This document shows positions 23,344 through 31,070 of a stretch of 31,341 bases of DNA, piece after piece; within the stretch, counting starts at the first letter, position 1; every line of letters starts with the position of its first letter. Position numbers and translations under genes: made by a program. The notes under the pieces were generated by a model, which worked only from the letters and a program-made list of their open reading frames with translations, made no database searches and had not been told where the DNA came from. Source of the stretch: JAIEPW01 sp964406035 (GTDB taxonomy: Bacteria; Acidobacteriota; Terriglobia; Bryobacterales; Bryobacteraceae); the NCBI GenBank assembly GCA_964406035.1, contig CAYOQB010000051.1:1-31341 (forward strand). Direction: 5' to 3'.

Positions 23344-23964
23344 CTACTGGCTCAGGTCCACGTACTCCGCTCCTTGCGGAGGCTCAAAGCGGAACAGCGT
23401 ATCGGCGATCTTCGGGTTCCGCGCTTCGTTGGCGAAGGTGAACTCGAGCACCGACCGGTCCACTCCGGTGACGATCAGACGGCGGATACTGAAGTCCGGC
23501 GCGGTGACAAAGCTGACCTCGGTGTAAGGAGCCCGGTCGCTCTTGGGAATGGCCGTGATCCAGGTATTGCCGTCCTCTGTGCGCGTGCGGAACTCCTTGA
23601 AGTCGTCTTTGAAGTTCAGCCGCCCGATCAGGAACGCGAGCGGCGCACGCATGTCCTCGGTCTCCTTCAGCTTCATCTTCTCCGCGCGATTAGTTTCCGG
23701 CGAGTAGTAGTACACAAACTTCCCGTCGGACACAAACAGCTTGCCTGGCGGCTGGTAATACTGCCAGCGCATCCGGCCGGGCTTGCGCAGGAACAATTCG
23801 CCCGATTCCATCTGGCGGCGGCGCCCCTGTACCTGATAGGTTTCGGTGAATTGGACACGCAAGGTCTGCGCGGTGTTGTAGCGCTTCTCGATGCCGTTCA
23901 GGATCTGCTGCACGTCGGCGCCGGCCGCGGCGGCGGCCATCAAAAAGACACACCAGTACTTCAT
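23344..23964 (-). CDS. lolA: LolA-like outer membrane lipoprotein carrier
   Basis: 206 residues with a signal peptide (MKYWCVFLMAAAAAGA). LolA ferries lipoproteins across the periplasm from LolCDE to the outer membrane. The half-barrel pattern is evident: VQQILNGIEKRYNTAQTLRV at the start of the mature protein, FTETYQVQGRRRQMESGELF, LRKPGRMRWQYYQPPGKLF, VSDGKFVYYYSPETNRAEK, and a C-terminal FRFEPPQGAEYVDL. The ATG 23962-23964 overlaps the stop of the upstream fusion gene as ATGA, and GGAG lies about 11 bases before it; the longer GTG form at 23988 is less likely. Other LolA-fold proteins (for example sporulation or RseB-like) are possible, but the WxxxxPxKLFVSDGKxxxxYxP pattern fits LolA. Confidence 0.85.
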   Translation of the reverse strand: MKYWCVFLMAAAAAGADVQQILNGIEKRYNTAQTLRVQFTETYQVQGRRRQMESGELFLRKPGRMRWQYYQPPGKLFVSDGKFVYYYSPETNRAEKMKLKETEDMRAPLAFLIGRLNFKDDFKEFRTRTEDGNTWITAIPKSDRAPYTEVSFVTAPDFSIRRLIVTGVDRSVLEFTFANEARNPKIADTLFRFEPPQGAEYVDLSQ

Positions 23965-25295
23965 GGCGACAATCGCTCCAGCTTCCACGCGCCGCCGTCC
24001 CAGCGGTAGCGGAGCCGGTCATGCAGGCGGCTGGGACGCCCCTGCCAGAATTCGAACTCGCGCGGTTCCAGACGATAGCCGCCCCAATAGTCAGGCGCCG
24101 GCGCCTCGCCGCCGAACTCGGATTTCAAGTTCGCGATCCGCTCTTCCAGCTCCTGACGGCTTTCTAAAACAGAGCTCTGCCGGGAGGCGATGGCCCCCAG
24201 CCGGCTCTCAAGCGGACGCGAATCGAAGTACTCCTTCGACTCCTCCCGCGCGATGCGGCTCACCACGCCCTCGATGCGCACCTGACGCTCCAACTGCGGC
24301 CAGTAGAACAGCAGCGCTGCCTGCGCATTGGCAGCGATCTCCACGCCCTTGCGGCTTTCGTAGTTCGTGAAGAAGACGAATCCTTCCTGATCGAAGCTGC
24401 GCAGCAGAACGATGCGCGCCGACGGTTGCCCGGAGGGACTTGCGGTGGCCAGCGTCATCGCGCCGGGATCCTGCGGGATCAACGGCCGGACCTCGCTGTA
24501 CCACAGCGCGAACTGCTCCACTGGATCGGGATGGACGTCCGTTTCCAAAAGCTCGCCCCGGCGGTAATCGGAGCGGCCGCGGTTCGGCACCACGAGGTAG
24601 CCGTGCACCGCGTCTCCGAATACCGTGTTCTTCTCCGCGCCCCAGTACCAGTAATGCGCCGCGATGTAGGCGCAGAGGATGGCGTCCAGGCGATCCTCAA
24701 TGTCCTTCAGCGCGACCAGGCTGACAAACTCGGGAACCAGCGGCAGGTCCGCGGCGGCCAGCGGCGGCTGAAGGTGCGGCAACACGCCGGCCATCAGATC
24801 GCGATACTTCCGCAGCTCCCGCATGCGGCTCGCTTTGTCGCCCTTCTTGTATTTCAGGATGCGCGGCAGTTCGAACAGCTCCACCGACGCGGCGTGTGGA
24901 TGGACCTCGATCTGAAAGCGATCGGGCGCCTGCGCCTCCACGCGATCGCCATGACGGAAGCCGCGGGCGGCGAGATCCGCGCTGAAACCGGTGACGTACC
25001 CGGCGAACGGGCGTCCCTGATTGGCCGGATGGCATCCCGCGTGAGCGCGGGCGTAGCGGGCGTTCAGCAGCTTCTCCGCGGGACGCGCGCCCGTTGCATT
25101 GGGGATCACCAGCGGCGCGTCCACCCCGATTCCGCAGGGCGCGTTCGCCGAGTGGGCGTCCACCCAGGCCAGGATCTGCTCCTTGTCCTGGTGAGTGCGG
25201 GCTTCCAGAAAGCGCAATTGCCCGTCCTGCCACTCGAGCGCCGCCAGCCCGCTGGGCTTGCCGTGCCAGCCGAGATCGATGCCAAGGAACTTCAA
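23961..25295 (-). CDS. pdxH: DUF429 domain fused to pyridoxamine 5'-phosphate oxidase
   Basis: 444 residues in one uninterrupted frame. Residues 1 to about 237 are a DUF429 (RNase H-fold, predicted nuclease) domain: GIDLGWHGKPSGLAAL at 5-20, GIGVDAPLVIPNATG at 55-69, VHPHAASVELF at 131-141, and KDIEDRLDAILCAYIAAHYW at 197-216. Residues about 242-444 are a complete PdxH: SDYRRGELLETDVHPDPVEQF, FMN-binding RIVLLRSFDQEGFVFFTNYESRKG, and the C-terminal RLHDRLRYRWDGGAWKLERLSP. PdxH oxidises pyridoxine/pyridoxamine phosphate to pyridoxal phosphate in the cytoplasm. The two domains are normally separate genes. The start is a TTG (25293-25295) with TACACT 5 bases upstream and no Shine-Dalgarno. The stop overlaps the lolA start. 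Confidence 0.9.
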   Translation of the reverse strand: MKFLGIDLGWHGKPSGLAALEWQDGQLRFLEARTHQDKEQILAWVDAHSANAPCGIGVDAPLVIPNATGARPAEKLLNARYARAHAGCHPANQGRPFAGYVTGFSADLAARGFRHGDRVEAQAPDRFQIEVHPHAASVELFELPRILKYKKGDKASRMRELRKYRDLMAGVLPHLQPPLAAADLPLVPEFVSLVALKDIEDRLDAILCAYIAAHYWYWGAEKNTVFGDAVHGYLVVPNRGRSDYRRGELLETDVHPDPVEQFALWYSEVRPLIPQDPGAMTLATASPSGQPSARIVLLRSFDQEGFVFFTNYESRKGVEIAANAQAALLFYWPQLERQVRIEGVVSRIAREESKEYFDSRPLESRLGAIASRQSSVLESRQELEERIANLKSEFGGEAPAPDYWGGYRLEPREFEFWQGRPSRLHDRLRYRWDGGAWKLERLSP

Positions 25296-25322
25296 ATTTC
25301 AGTGTAACGCGCAGGCCGCGGC

Positions 25323-26162
25323 CTAGCGTTTCCCGCAGGCGGCGGCGAAAGCGTTTACGATCGCCTCGACCTCCGCCGTGGAACCGACCAGTTGCTCCAA
25401 AGACCGGCCCGCCTGAATCGACAGCTTCATCGGATCGGGGATGTTGACGCCATCCAGCGTCGCCAGTTCGTTGCGATTCAGCTTATTGCCGCGAGCGCTC
25501 TTGAGATCCTTACAGAAGAACCCGTAGACGTGATCCGGTTTGGCGTCGCCACCGGCTTCCGTGTACATCCACAGGCCGCTGGAAGGGCTGAAAGTCAGTC
25601 TCGCCGAGGCAAACGCAGTTCGCGTGAAGGACGGATGCGCGTGCCGGATCGGATAGATCGCCAGCTGCGGCCCGGCCGGAACAGCAAGAGGAACCGTGGG
25701 TGGGGGCAACGAACTTGGAGCCGAAGGTCCGGGTGCGGATGTATTCGCGCCGGCGATGCCCTGCATCCGCTCCGCCGGGGCCACGGAACCCGGCGCGGAT
25801 GCTCCGGGTGCGGATGTATTCGCACCGGCGATCCCTTGCATTCGCTCCGCCGGCCGCGCCGGAGTCGAGCAACGGATCACCGCCGTGTTGCCCGGCTGCG
25901 CCGCGCCCACCTGGCCCGCGGCTTCGGCGGAGGCGAATCCGGTCTCGACCGCCGTCACCCTCCATGCGCCTTCCACGGGAACGGGATCATCGAAGCCCGG
26001 AATCCGGGCGAGCAGCTCCAGGCGGTCATCCACCGCCGGCGAGCATCCCTCGGGGAGCCGCAGCCGCACCCGACTGCCCGCGACTTCCGTCACGGTGGCG
26101 ACTGTCGAGGGCTGCGCGACGCAAATCGCCGCCAGCGAGAGAACCATAACTAGGGCACGCAT
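25323..26162 (-). CDS. Secreted protein with 25-residue tandem repeat (third gene of cyclase operon)
   Basis: 279 residues. A signal peptide (MRALVMVLSLAAICVAQ) is followed by a small beta-rich domain (20-100, TVATVTEVAGSRVRLRLPEG). Next comes a Pro/Ala/Ser-rich linker containing two copies of PAERMQGIAGANTSAPG at 104-120 and 129-145, period 25 residues. The C-terminal domain of about 115 residues (165-279) contains SFTRTAFASARLTF, GLWMYTEAGGDAKPDHVYGFF and a helical end with two candidate disulfide Cys. No named family is recognised. The start at 26160-26162 has GAGGAG about 10 bases upstream and overlaps the stop of the PASTA gene by 13 bases, so the three genes 25323-30969 form one unit. 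Function is unknown; export and coupling suggest it works with the two proteins encoded before it. Confidence 0.75.
   Translation of the reverse strand: MRALVMVLSLAAICVAQPSTVATVTEVAGSRVRLRLPEGCSPAVDDRLELLARIPGFDDPVPVEGAWRVTAVETGFASAEAAGQVGAAQPGNTAVIRCSTPARPAERMQGIAGANTSAPGASAPGSVAPAERMQGIAGANTSAPGPSAPSSLPPPTVPLAVPAGPQLAIYPIRHAHPSFTRTAFASARLTFSPSSGLWMYTEAGGDAKPDHVYGFFCKDLKSARGNKLNRNELATLDGVNIPDPMKLSIQAGRSLEQLVGSTAEVEAIVNAFAAACGKR
25731..25855. repeat. Two-copy 75-base tandem repeat inside the secreted-protein gene
   Basis: Two copies with a 75-base period, beginning GGGTGCGGATGTATTCGC at 25731 and 25806. Over the 16 core codons four third positions differ and no amino acid changes. The repeat is in frame and encodes the 25-residue unit. 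Confidence 0.85.
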
Positions 26163-28459
26163 GGCATGGAACTCCTCGGCTCCAGTTTACGCATCAGGTC
26201 CAGCATCAGCGGACCGAGCGGCTCCGGCACCCCCTGCGGTATCGATGACGTGCGGAGATGCACCCGTTTGCTGGTGCTGAACAGCGTTGCGATCCCGACG
26301 TTGAATGCGCTGCCCTGTGCGACGACTTCGCTCTTGCCGCAATGTCCCAACCCGGGAGCGGGAATCCGGCCTCTCGAGGGATCGGCGTCCACCTCAATGT
26401 ACAAGGAGAAGCTCTTCCGGGGAGACCGGTAGGTGCACCTCGCGTACGCCACGCTGCCGTTGGCTCTCCAGATCACGCGGGGCGCCACCGTTGGCTCCGC
26501 AATATCGAAACCGGGGACCACCGGACAGGGGATAGCGCAGAGTGGATTGTCGTCGCAATTCGTAATCGGCGGCGGCGGCGCCGAGCAGCTCTCCGCGAAC
26601 GGAACTGCCTGGGCGGCCAGGGACGAAAAGGTCGGCCGGCTGATCTCGTTCGTCAACCGGTCTTGGTTGGAGAGCCCCCAGCCGTACACGCGGCGCGCTT
26701 CCTCACCGCTGAGCCCACGAGTGTCTTCGCCCCGGTACAGGAAGATGTACCGGCCTTCGGCGGCGTTGGACGGGCATGCGTCGTCATAGTCGTGGTAGCC
26801 GCGTTCCCGGTATTGCAGAACGACAGTAGCGTTGGGGTTCGGCGGCAGGCTGTAATAGCAGGTTGCCTCCATGCGGCCCGGACCAAGCTGGGAGACCGCC
26901 TGGGAATTGATGTTCCGCCAGCCGCCGGCGGCGGGAGGGCACTGGAACGTCCGCGACGGCGGCGGAGGCGGAATCCGAAACGGCGTGCGAGCGGTTTCCA
27001 CCTCCGCCGCCGCTGCAAAGAGAACCACTTTGACTTCAGAGCCCGCCGCAACCGGCGAACCCGCCGCCGGAGTCTGAGATTGGACTCGGTGAGCATTTGC
27101 GGCGTTCGGAGCCGCAGAACCGACCGAGGGGCGAATTCGAAGGCCGGCGCGGTCCAATGCGGCCCTCGCTTCAGCGGCAGTCAAGCCGGCGACATCCGGC
27201 GCGGGCACGGACACGGCCGGCGCGGGCGGGCCATGCAGGACCAGCTCCACCGCCGAGCCCGGATCCACGGCGTTCCCTGGGGCCGGCGATTGCAGAGCGA
27301 CGGTGTTCTCCGTCGCGCCTCCAGAGGCCGCCGGTCCAACTCGCGGACGCGCCACCAGCCCGGCCGCGCGAAGAGCGGCCGCCGCCTCAGCCGCGGTTCT
27401 CCCGCGCAGTTCCGGAACGTTGACGCGAGTCACCGTCACTGGCGGTGGCGCGGAACTCATTCCCCCCAGGCTTCCGGCCTCGCAGGTTCCGGTAAACGGC
27501 GGTGGGCGCAAGCTTGCGGATTCGCCCGGCCGCGCGACCCGGTACAACGCGTTCCATTCCCGGAATGCCGTTTGATGGAACGTGAGCATCGCGCTGTCGG
27601 GAGTCACCAGGCCGTAGAGCAACGCCTCTTCCAGCTTCACGGACAAAAAAGCGGGTGGCGCATCGGAGGTGGTTTCCGTTCCCAGCGGACCCGCGGAGGT
27701 CCGGCTCCCGAACAAAAACGTGATTCCCTCCGGCGGACGAGTAGAGTTTTGCGATCCCCGGCTGAACCGGGACCGGTTTTCGTCGCTTCCGGTTTGCACA
27801 GCTTCCGCCCGGTAGGAATAGCTCTGTGGAGGATTGCTCGATGCTGCATCGAACCGGTAACGGAGCAACGGGGTCTGCGAACTTCGCACCTCAGCTCCAG
27901 GCGCGGGCGGCTGAGAGAACTGTTGAAAAGACCGCGCGTAATTTGCCCTGGGACTCACCGATACGAAGGTCTCGTGCTGCAGGCGATCCGCGGCACGCGG
28001 CGGATCGCCGCCGCGGTTCAGCAGCGTGGCGCCTCCGCACAACCCGATGGTGAAATCCTCGCCCAGGGTGATGCTTCCCGGCAGAATCAGCTTCGCGTTC
28101 AGCAGGTACGCCGCTTGCGTGCTCTTGCCTGAAGCGGACGCGCCTGGCTGAAACGGCTGGAGCCGCCACTCACCCTGAATCTTCTCCTCAAACGTGGACG
28201 TGGGGCGCGCGCCGTTCAGCCCGCTTCCGTCCACGGTGAGGGATGCCAGCGTCAACACCGGTTTCGCAGCCGCCCGTTCGATAGCCTCGCGCAGCTTCAG
28301 CACTCGATCCACGTATTGCTTACGCGCATCCAGAGAAACACCGGGACGCGTCATCTCCGCCGCCTGCCCCTTCAATCGCTCCAACTCCGCCGCAAGGTCC
28401 GGCGGAAGCTGCGCCAGACAGGGCAGCGCCACGATCCACACCCACCGCGCGAGCTTCAT
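26150..28459 (-). CDS. Secreted PASTA-domain protein (second gene of cyclase operon)
   Basis: 769 residues. A short signal peptide (MKLARWVWIVALPCLAQ) and a predicted coiled-coil stretch (20-66) lead to a large region without recognised domain (70-330). Two PASTA repeats follow at about 345-410 (VNVPELRGRTAAEAAAALRA) and 416-482 (VPAPDVAGLTAAEARAALDRAG). A Pro-rich linker and a Cys-containing C-terminal domain (505-769, including FQCPP, ATCYYSLP, DDACPS and CDDNPLCAIPCPV) complete it. PASTA modules usually sit on Ser/Thr kinases or penicillin-binding proteins and bind cell-wall fragments; no kinase or transpeptidase domain and no second membrane segment is present here. The start overlaps the stop of the cyclase-like gene (ATGA, 28456-28459), so the two are translationally coupled. 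Confidence 0.85.
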   Translation of the reverse strand: MKLARWVWIVALPCLAQLPPDLAAELERLKGQAAEMTRPGVSLDARKQYVDRVLKLREAIERAAAKPVLTLASLTVDGSGLNGARPTSTFEEKIQGEWRLQPFQPGASASGKSTQAAYLLNAKLILPGSITLGEDFTIGLCGGATLLNRGGDPPRAADRLQHETFVSVSPRANYARSFQQFSQPPAPGAEVRSSQTPLLRYRFDAASSNPPQSYSYRAEAVQTGSDENRSRFSRGSQNSTRPPEGITFLFGSRTSAGPLGTETTSDAPPAFLSVKLEEALLYGLVTPDSAMLTFHQTAFREWNALYRVARPGESASLRPPPFTGTCEAGSLGGMSSAPPPVTVTRVNVPELRGRTAAEAAAALRAAGLVARPRVGPAASGGATENTVALQSPAPGNAVDPGSAVELVLHGPPAPAVSVPAPDVAGLTAAEARAALDRAGLRIRPSVGSAAPNAANAHRVQSQTPAAGSPVAAGSEVKVVLFAAAAEVETARTPFRIPPPPPSRTFQCPPAAGGWRNINSQAVSQLGPGRMEATCYYSLPPNPNATVVLQYRERGYHDYDDACPSNAAEGRYIFLYRGEDTRGLSGEEARRVYGWGLSNQDRLTNEISRPTFSSLAAQAVPFAESCSAPPPPITNCDDNPLCAIPCPVVPGFDIAEPTVAPRVIWRANGSVAYARCTYRSPRKSFSLYIEVDADPSRGRIPAPGLGHCGKSEVVAQGSAFNVGIATLFSTSKRVHLRTSSIPQGVPEPLGPLMLDLMRKLEPRSSMPCVP

Positions 28460-30969
28460 CGCGCGGGCTCCGCCTGCTGGTTCTCGCAGGAGAATAGCGA
28501 GCCCAGCATCCGCGAGCCCGCCATCATCGCCCGGCGAGTCGCCGCGCGCAGTGCCATCGTCTCACTCAGGAAGCGGGACACGCCGGGGTTCGCCAGGAAC
28601 TTGTTCATGGTCCAGCCACCCAGAACGTTGTAATTGCCCCAGTCCCAGGCGCTGTTGGGGAACAGGTTGTATCCCTCCAGCCGTTTTGCGTGGAAGTAAT
28701 CCTTCAGCAGGCGGTCGGGGTCTACGGGGATGCAGGGAGGCGCGGCGCGGACGCTGGAGCACAAAGGCACGCCGCGGCATTGGCCCGTGGTGTCGCACCA
28801 TTTCCTCATGCACGCATCATCGCAGCGGGGAATCGACAGCAAGCCGCGGTCGGGATCCACCACCGTCACCAGCGGATCCTGCTTCAAGGCGCCGGGCGAG
28901 TCCGGGAACCAAGCTTCCGCGCCGTGATGCGCCACGTTGCCGCCCTGAAATCCGGCCCGTTGCTGTACACCGCGATTCACCGCGGCGATGGTTTCCGGAT
29001 CCACACCGGAGACGAATCCCTTCTCCGCGTCGAAGCCTGGAGATCGCACGTCGGACTTCCGCCCCATGGCCAGGAAATCGTAGTCCGCGGTAAGCGGCAC
29101 CAGCACGCCATTCGGATCGTATCCGGCGAGTACTTCCAGCGGCTTCACCTGCGATAACTGCGCCTGCGTCAGATTCAGAGGGGTGCCGGTGTCGGGATGC
29201 AGGTAAGCGCCATCCTTCAGCACGACCGGCGTGGGGACCCCGGACGCGGGGTCCGGCACGACCATCACGCGGGAGCCGTCAGGACGCTTCAAATCCACCT
29301 TGAACGCACATTTCTCGCGCAGGCATTCTTCAATCTTCTGTTGGAACTTCACCACCTCGTCGAGCTTTGCGTGAGCCGGATTGCCGAGCTTGCTCAGGCT
29401 CTGGTCGACGGGGATGAAGCCGCGCTGCGGACCCCAGTCCGCGCTCTTGCCCTTCACGTTCATTCCCTTGGTGAGGTAGTGCTGTTCGATCAACCGCGTG
29501 GCGTCAGGATTGACGTGGCGGAAGATCAGGATCTCGCGCCGCTGGCGCGCGACCTCCTCGATGGCGTCCAGATGCGCCGCCACCATGTTGGATGCCTGAA
29601 CGGCGCCCGCTCGGCCGCGCTGAACGGCCTCAAGATTCTGGGCGAGCACCCGCCGGGATTCCGCCACGGCGCGTTCGCGAATCTCGGCGGGCAAACTCCG
29701 GAGCGCCACTTGGCCTTCCTCGGCCGCGCGCAAGGTCTCATAGATCGTCTTGTTCGCCTGGAACTTCTTTTCGAGTTCCGCCGGCAAGGAGGCGTCCGGT
29801 GACACGCGCCCCGGAAACTCGATCTCAATCCGCGTGCCCTGCAGGAAGTTCAGCAAACCCCGGACATTCTCTGCCAGAATCTGGTGGCGCGCGGCGAAAC
29901 CCTCGATCGCTTCCGCGCCCTGCGCGGCCAGATGTTCAAAGTAGGCATCCAGCTTCTGAGCGGCCAGCGCCGCACGGTCGGATCTTTTCACCGCTTGCTG
30001 GAAAAGCGTGGGGCCCACCAGCGGGACCGCCGTGAACAGCGCGGTGAGGCCCCGTTCGAACGGGCTCATGCACTGGCCCGCCAGCGTCTCGTTCATGTAC
30101 GCCTGGTAGATGTCGACAGCGTCGCCGACCACCGGCACCACCGACAGAATATCGGCCGCCAGTTGCTGCTCCGCGATCAATTTCTCGGACTCAGCCGCCA
30201 GCGCTTCGATCTCCGCCGACTGAATCGTGCGCAGCCCGTCGATATAGGCGCGCAGTTCCGCCAGCATCGGATCCGGGCATCCGATGGTCCGGATCGTCCG
30301 CCCGCCCAGGCGAACTTCGTTGTTCATTGAAGTGGGGCGGCAATCGGGAAGCTGTTCGCCGCTCTTCAGCAGCGCGCGCAGGTAGGCGAAGGTCACCTTC
30401 TTAAACAGACCGACGCGATAGTCCTGATTGCGGCGGCTGGCCTCGGCGATTGCGCCCTCCAGAAGCGCCGCCTCGCGGAAGAAGCTGGCAAAGTAGGCGG
30501 ACAGCCTGCCGTCGTTTTGCGGCAGCGGCCGGTCCGGGACCTCAAACGCGCTCTCCCGCACAATCTTCTTCCCCAACTCGTACACTCGCCGGAACCGCGC
30601 GACATCAACTCCATAAAATCGCGCCACGCTTTCGGATCGCGCGAAAACGTCGTTGATCTCGCGCGAGCGGACGGTGATGTCGACCAGAACGGCGGAACTG
30701 GTGGACCATTCCTCCACCTTGGCGAGCAGCAATTTGCGCTCGCGTTCCACCTCGTCGCGGGACATCGCGGGCGCCGGCGGGGGCGAGGGAAGCTCCAGAG
30801 CGGTGCGCTCAGAGGCAAGCTGTTGTTTCTGCCGCGTCAGATCGTCGCGCACGGCGCGGTCGACGGCGTCCAACAAGCGGCGGGTGTCGGCGTCCGGGGT
30901 TTGCGCAAGGCTCCCGCAGGCGACAGCAAGCGCGAGCGAAGCTAGCCACCACAGCCGTCGAAGCGACAT
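28456..30969 (-). CDS. Secreted CyaA/edema factor/ExoY-like nucleotidyl cyclase toxin homologue
   Basis: 837 residues. The leader MSLRRLWWLASLALAVACGSLAQ ends in a weak lipobox (AVAC) or a type I site after SLAQ. Residues 30-270 are mostly helical. Residues 272-322 (ILSVVPVVGDAVDIYQAY, then MSPFERGLTALFTAVPLVG) resemble the pretoxin-TG module of polymorphic toxins. Residues about 478-712 match the catalytic region of adenylate cyclase toxins. FRHVNPDATRLI and TKGMNVKGKSADWG (K501, K508) correspond to CyaA FRLVNPHSTSLI and TKGLGVHAKSSDWG (K58, K65). VPLTADYDFLAM gives D629 and D631, like CyaA D188/D190, and VAHHGAE gives H682 and E685. The CyaA ribose-contact Asn is not conserved. Six Cys cluster at 716-746. 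No RTX repeats. Host and activity are unproven. Confidence 0.85.
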   Translation of the reverse strand: MSLRRLWWLASLALAVACGSLAQTPDADTRRLLDAVDRAVRDDLTRQKQQLASERTALELPSPPPAPAMSRDEVERERKLLLAKVEEWSTSSAVLVDITVRSREINDVFARSESVARFYGVDVARFRRVYELGKKIVRESAFEVPDRPLPQNDGRLSAYFASFFREAALLEGAIAEASRRNQDYRVGLFKKVTFAYLRALLKSGEQLPDCRPTSMNNEVRLGGRTIRTIGCPDPMLAELRAYIDGLRTIQSAEIEALAAESEKLIAEQQLAADILSVVPVVGDAVDIYQAYMNETLAGQCMSPFERGLTALFTAVPLVGPTLFQQAVKRSDRAALAAQKLDAYFEHLAAQGAEAIEGFAARHQILAENVRGLLNFLQGTRIEIEFPGRVSPDASLPAELEKKFQANKTIYETLRAAEEGQVALRSLPAEIRERAVAESRRVLAQNLEAVQRGRAGAVQASNMVAAHLDAIEEVARQRREILIFRHVNPDATRLIEQHYLTKGMNVKGKSADWGPQRGFIPVDQSLSKLGNPAHAKLDEVVKFQQKIEECLREKCAFKVDLKRPDGSRVMVVPDPASGVPTPVVLKDGAYLHPDTGTPLNLTQAQLSQVKPLEVLAGYDPNGVLVPLTADYDFLAMGRKSDVRSPGFDAEKGFVSGVDPETIAAVNRGVQQRAGFQGGNVAHHGAEAWFPDSPGALKQDPLVTVVDPDRGLLSIPRCDDACMRKWCDTTGQCRGVPLCSSVRAAPPCIPVDPDRLLKDYFHAKRLEGYNLFPNSAWDWGNYNVLGGWTMNKFLANPGVSRFLSETMALRAATRRAMMAGSRMLGSLFSCENQQAEPAR

Positions 30970-31053
30970 ATTCGGGCGGGCCGTTATGTTACGGTTCGCC
31001 TCATTCTAAGGCGGGAGCGGGATAGGGCGCAACGAATTTGTGGCTGGGCGCTC

Positions 31054-31059
31054 TAGAAT
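31054..31059 (+). promoter_or_regulatory. -10-like element before the DUF1501 gene
   Basis: TAGAAT lies 11 bases before the ATG at 31071. A -35 hexamer at the right distance is not recognisable. The 101-base gap 30970-31070 must hold the promoters of both this gene and the divergent cyclase-like operon; ATGTTA at 30986-30991 (TAACAT on the minus strand) is a possible -10 for the latter. Confidence 0.3.
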
Positions 31060-31070
31060 ACAGAGTAGCG

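Noticed and set aside
26258..28132. 624-codon plus-strand frame opposite the PASTA gene
   Set aside because: Composition is the Arg/Gly/Pro-rich antisense shadow typical of GC-rich genes; no domain, and the minus-strand PASTA gene is clearly real.
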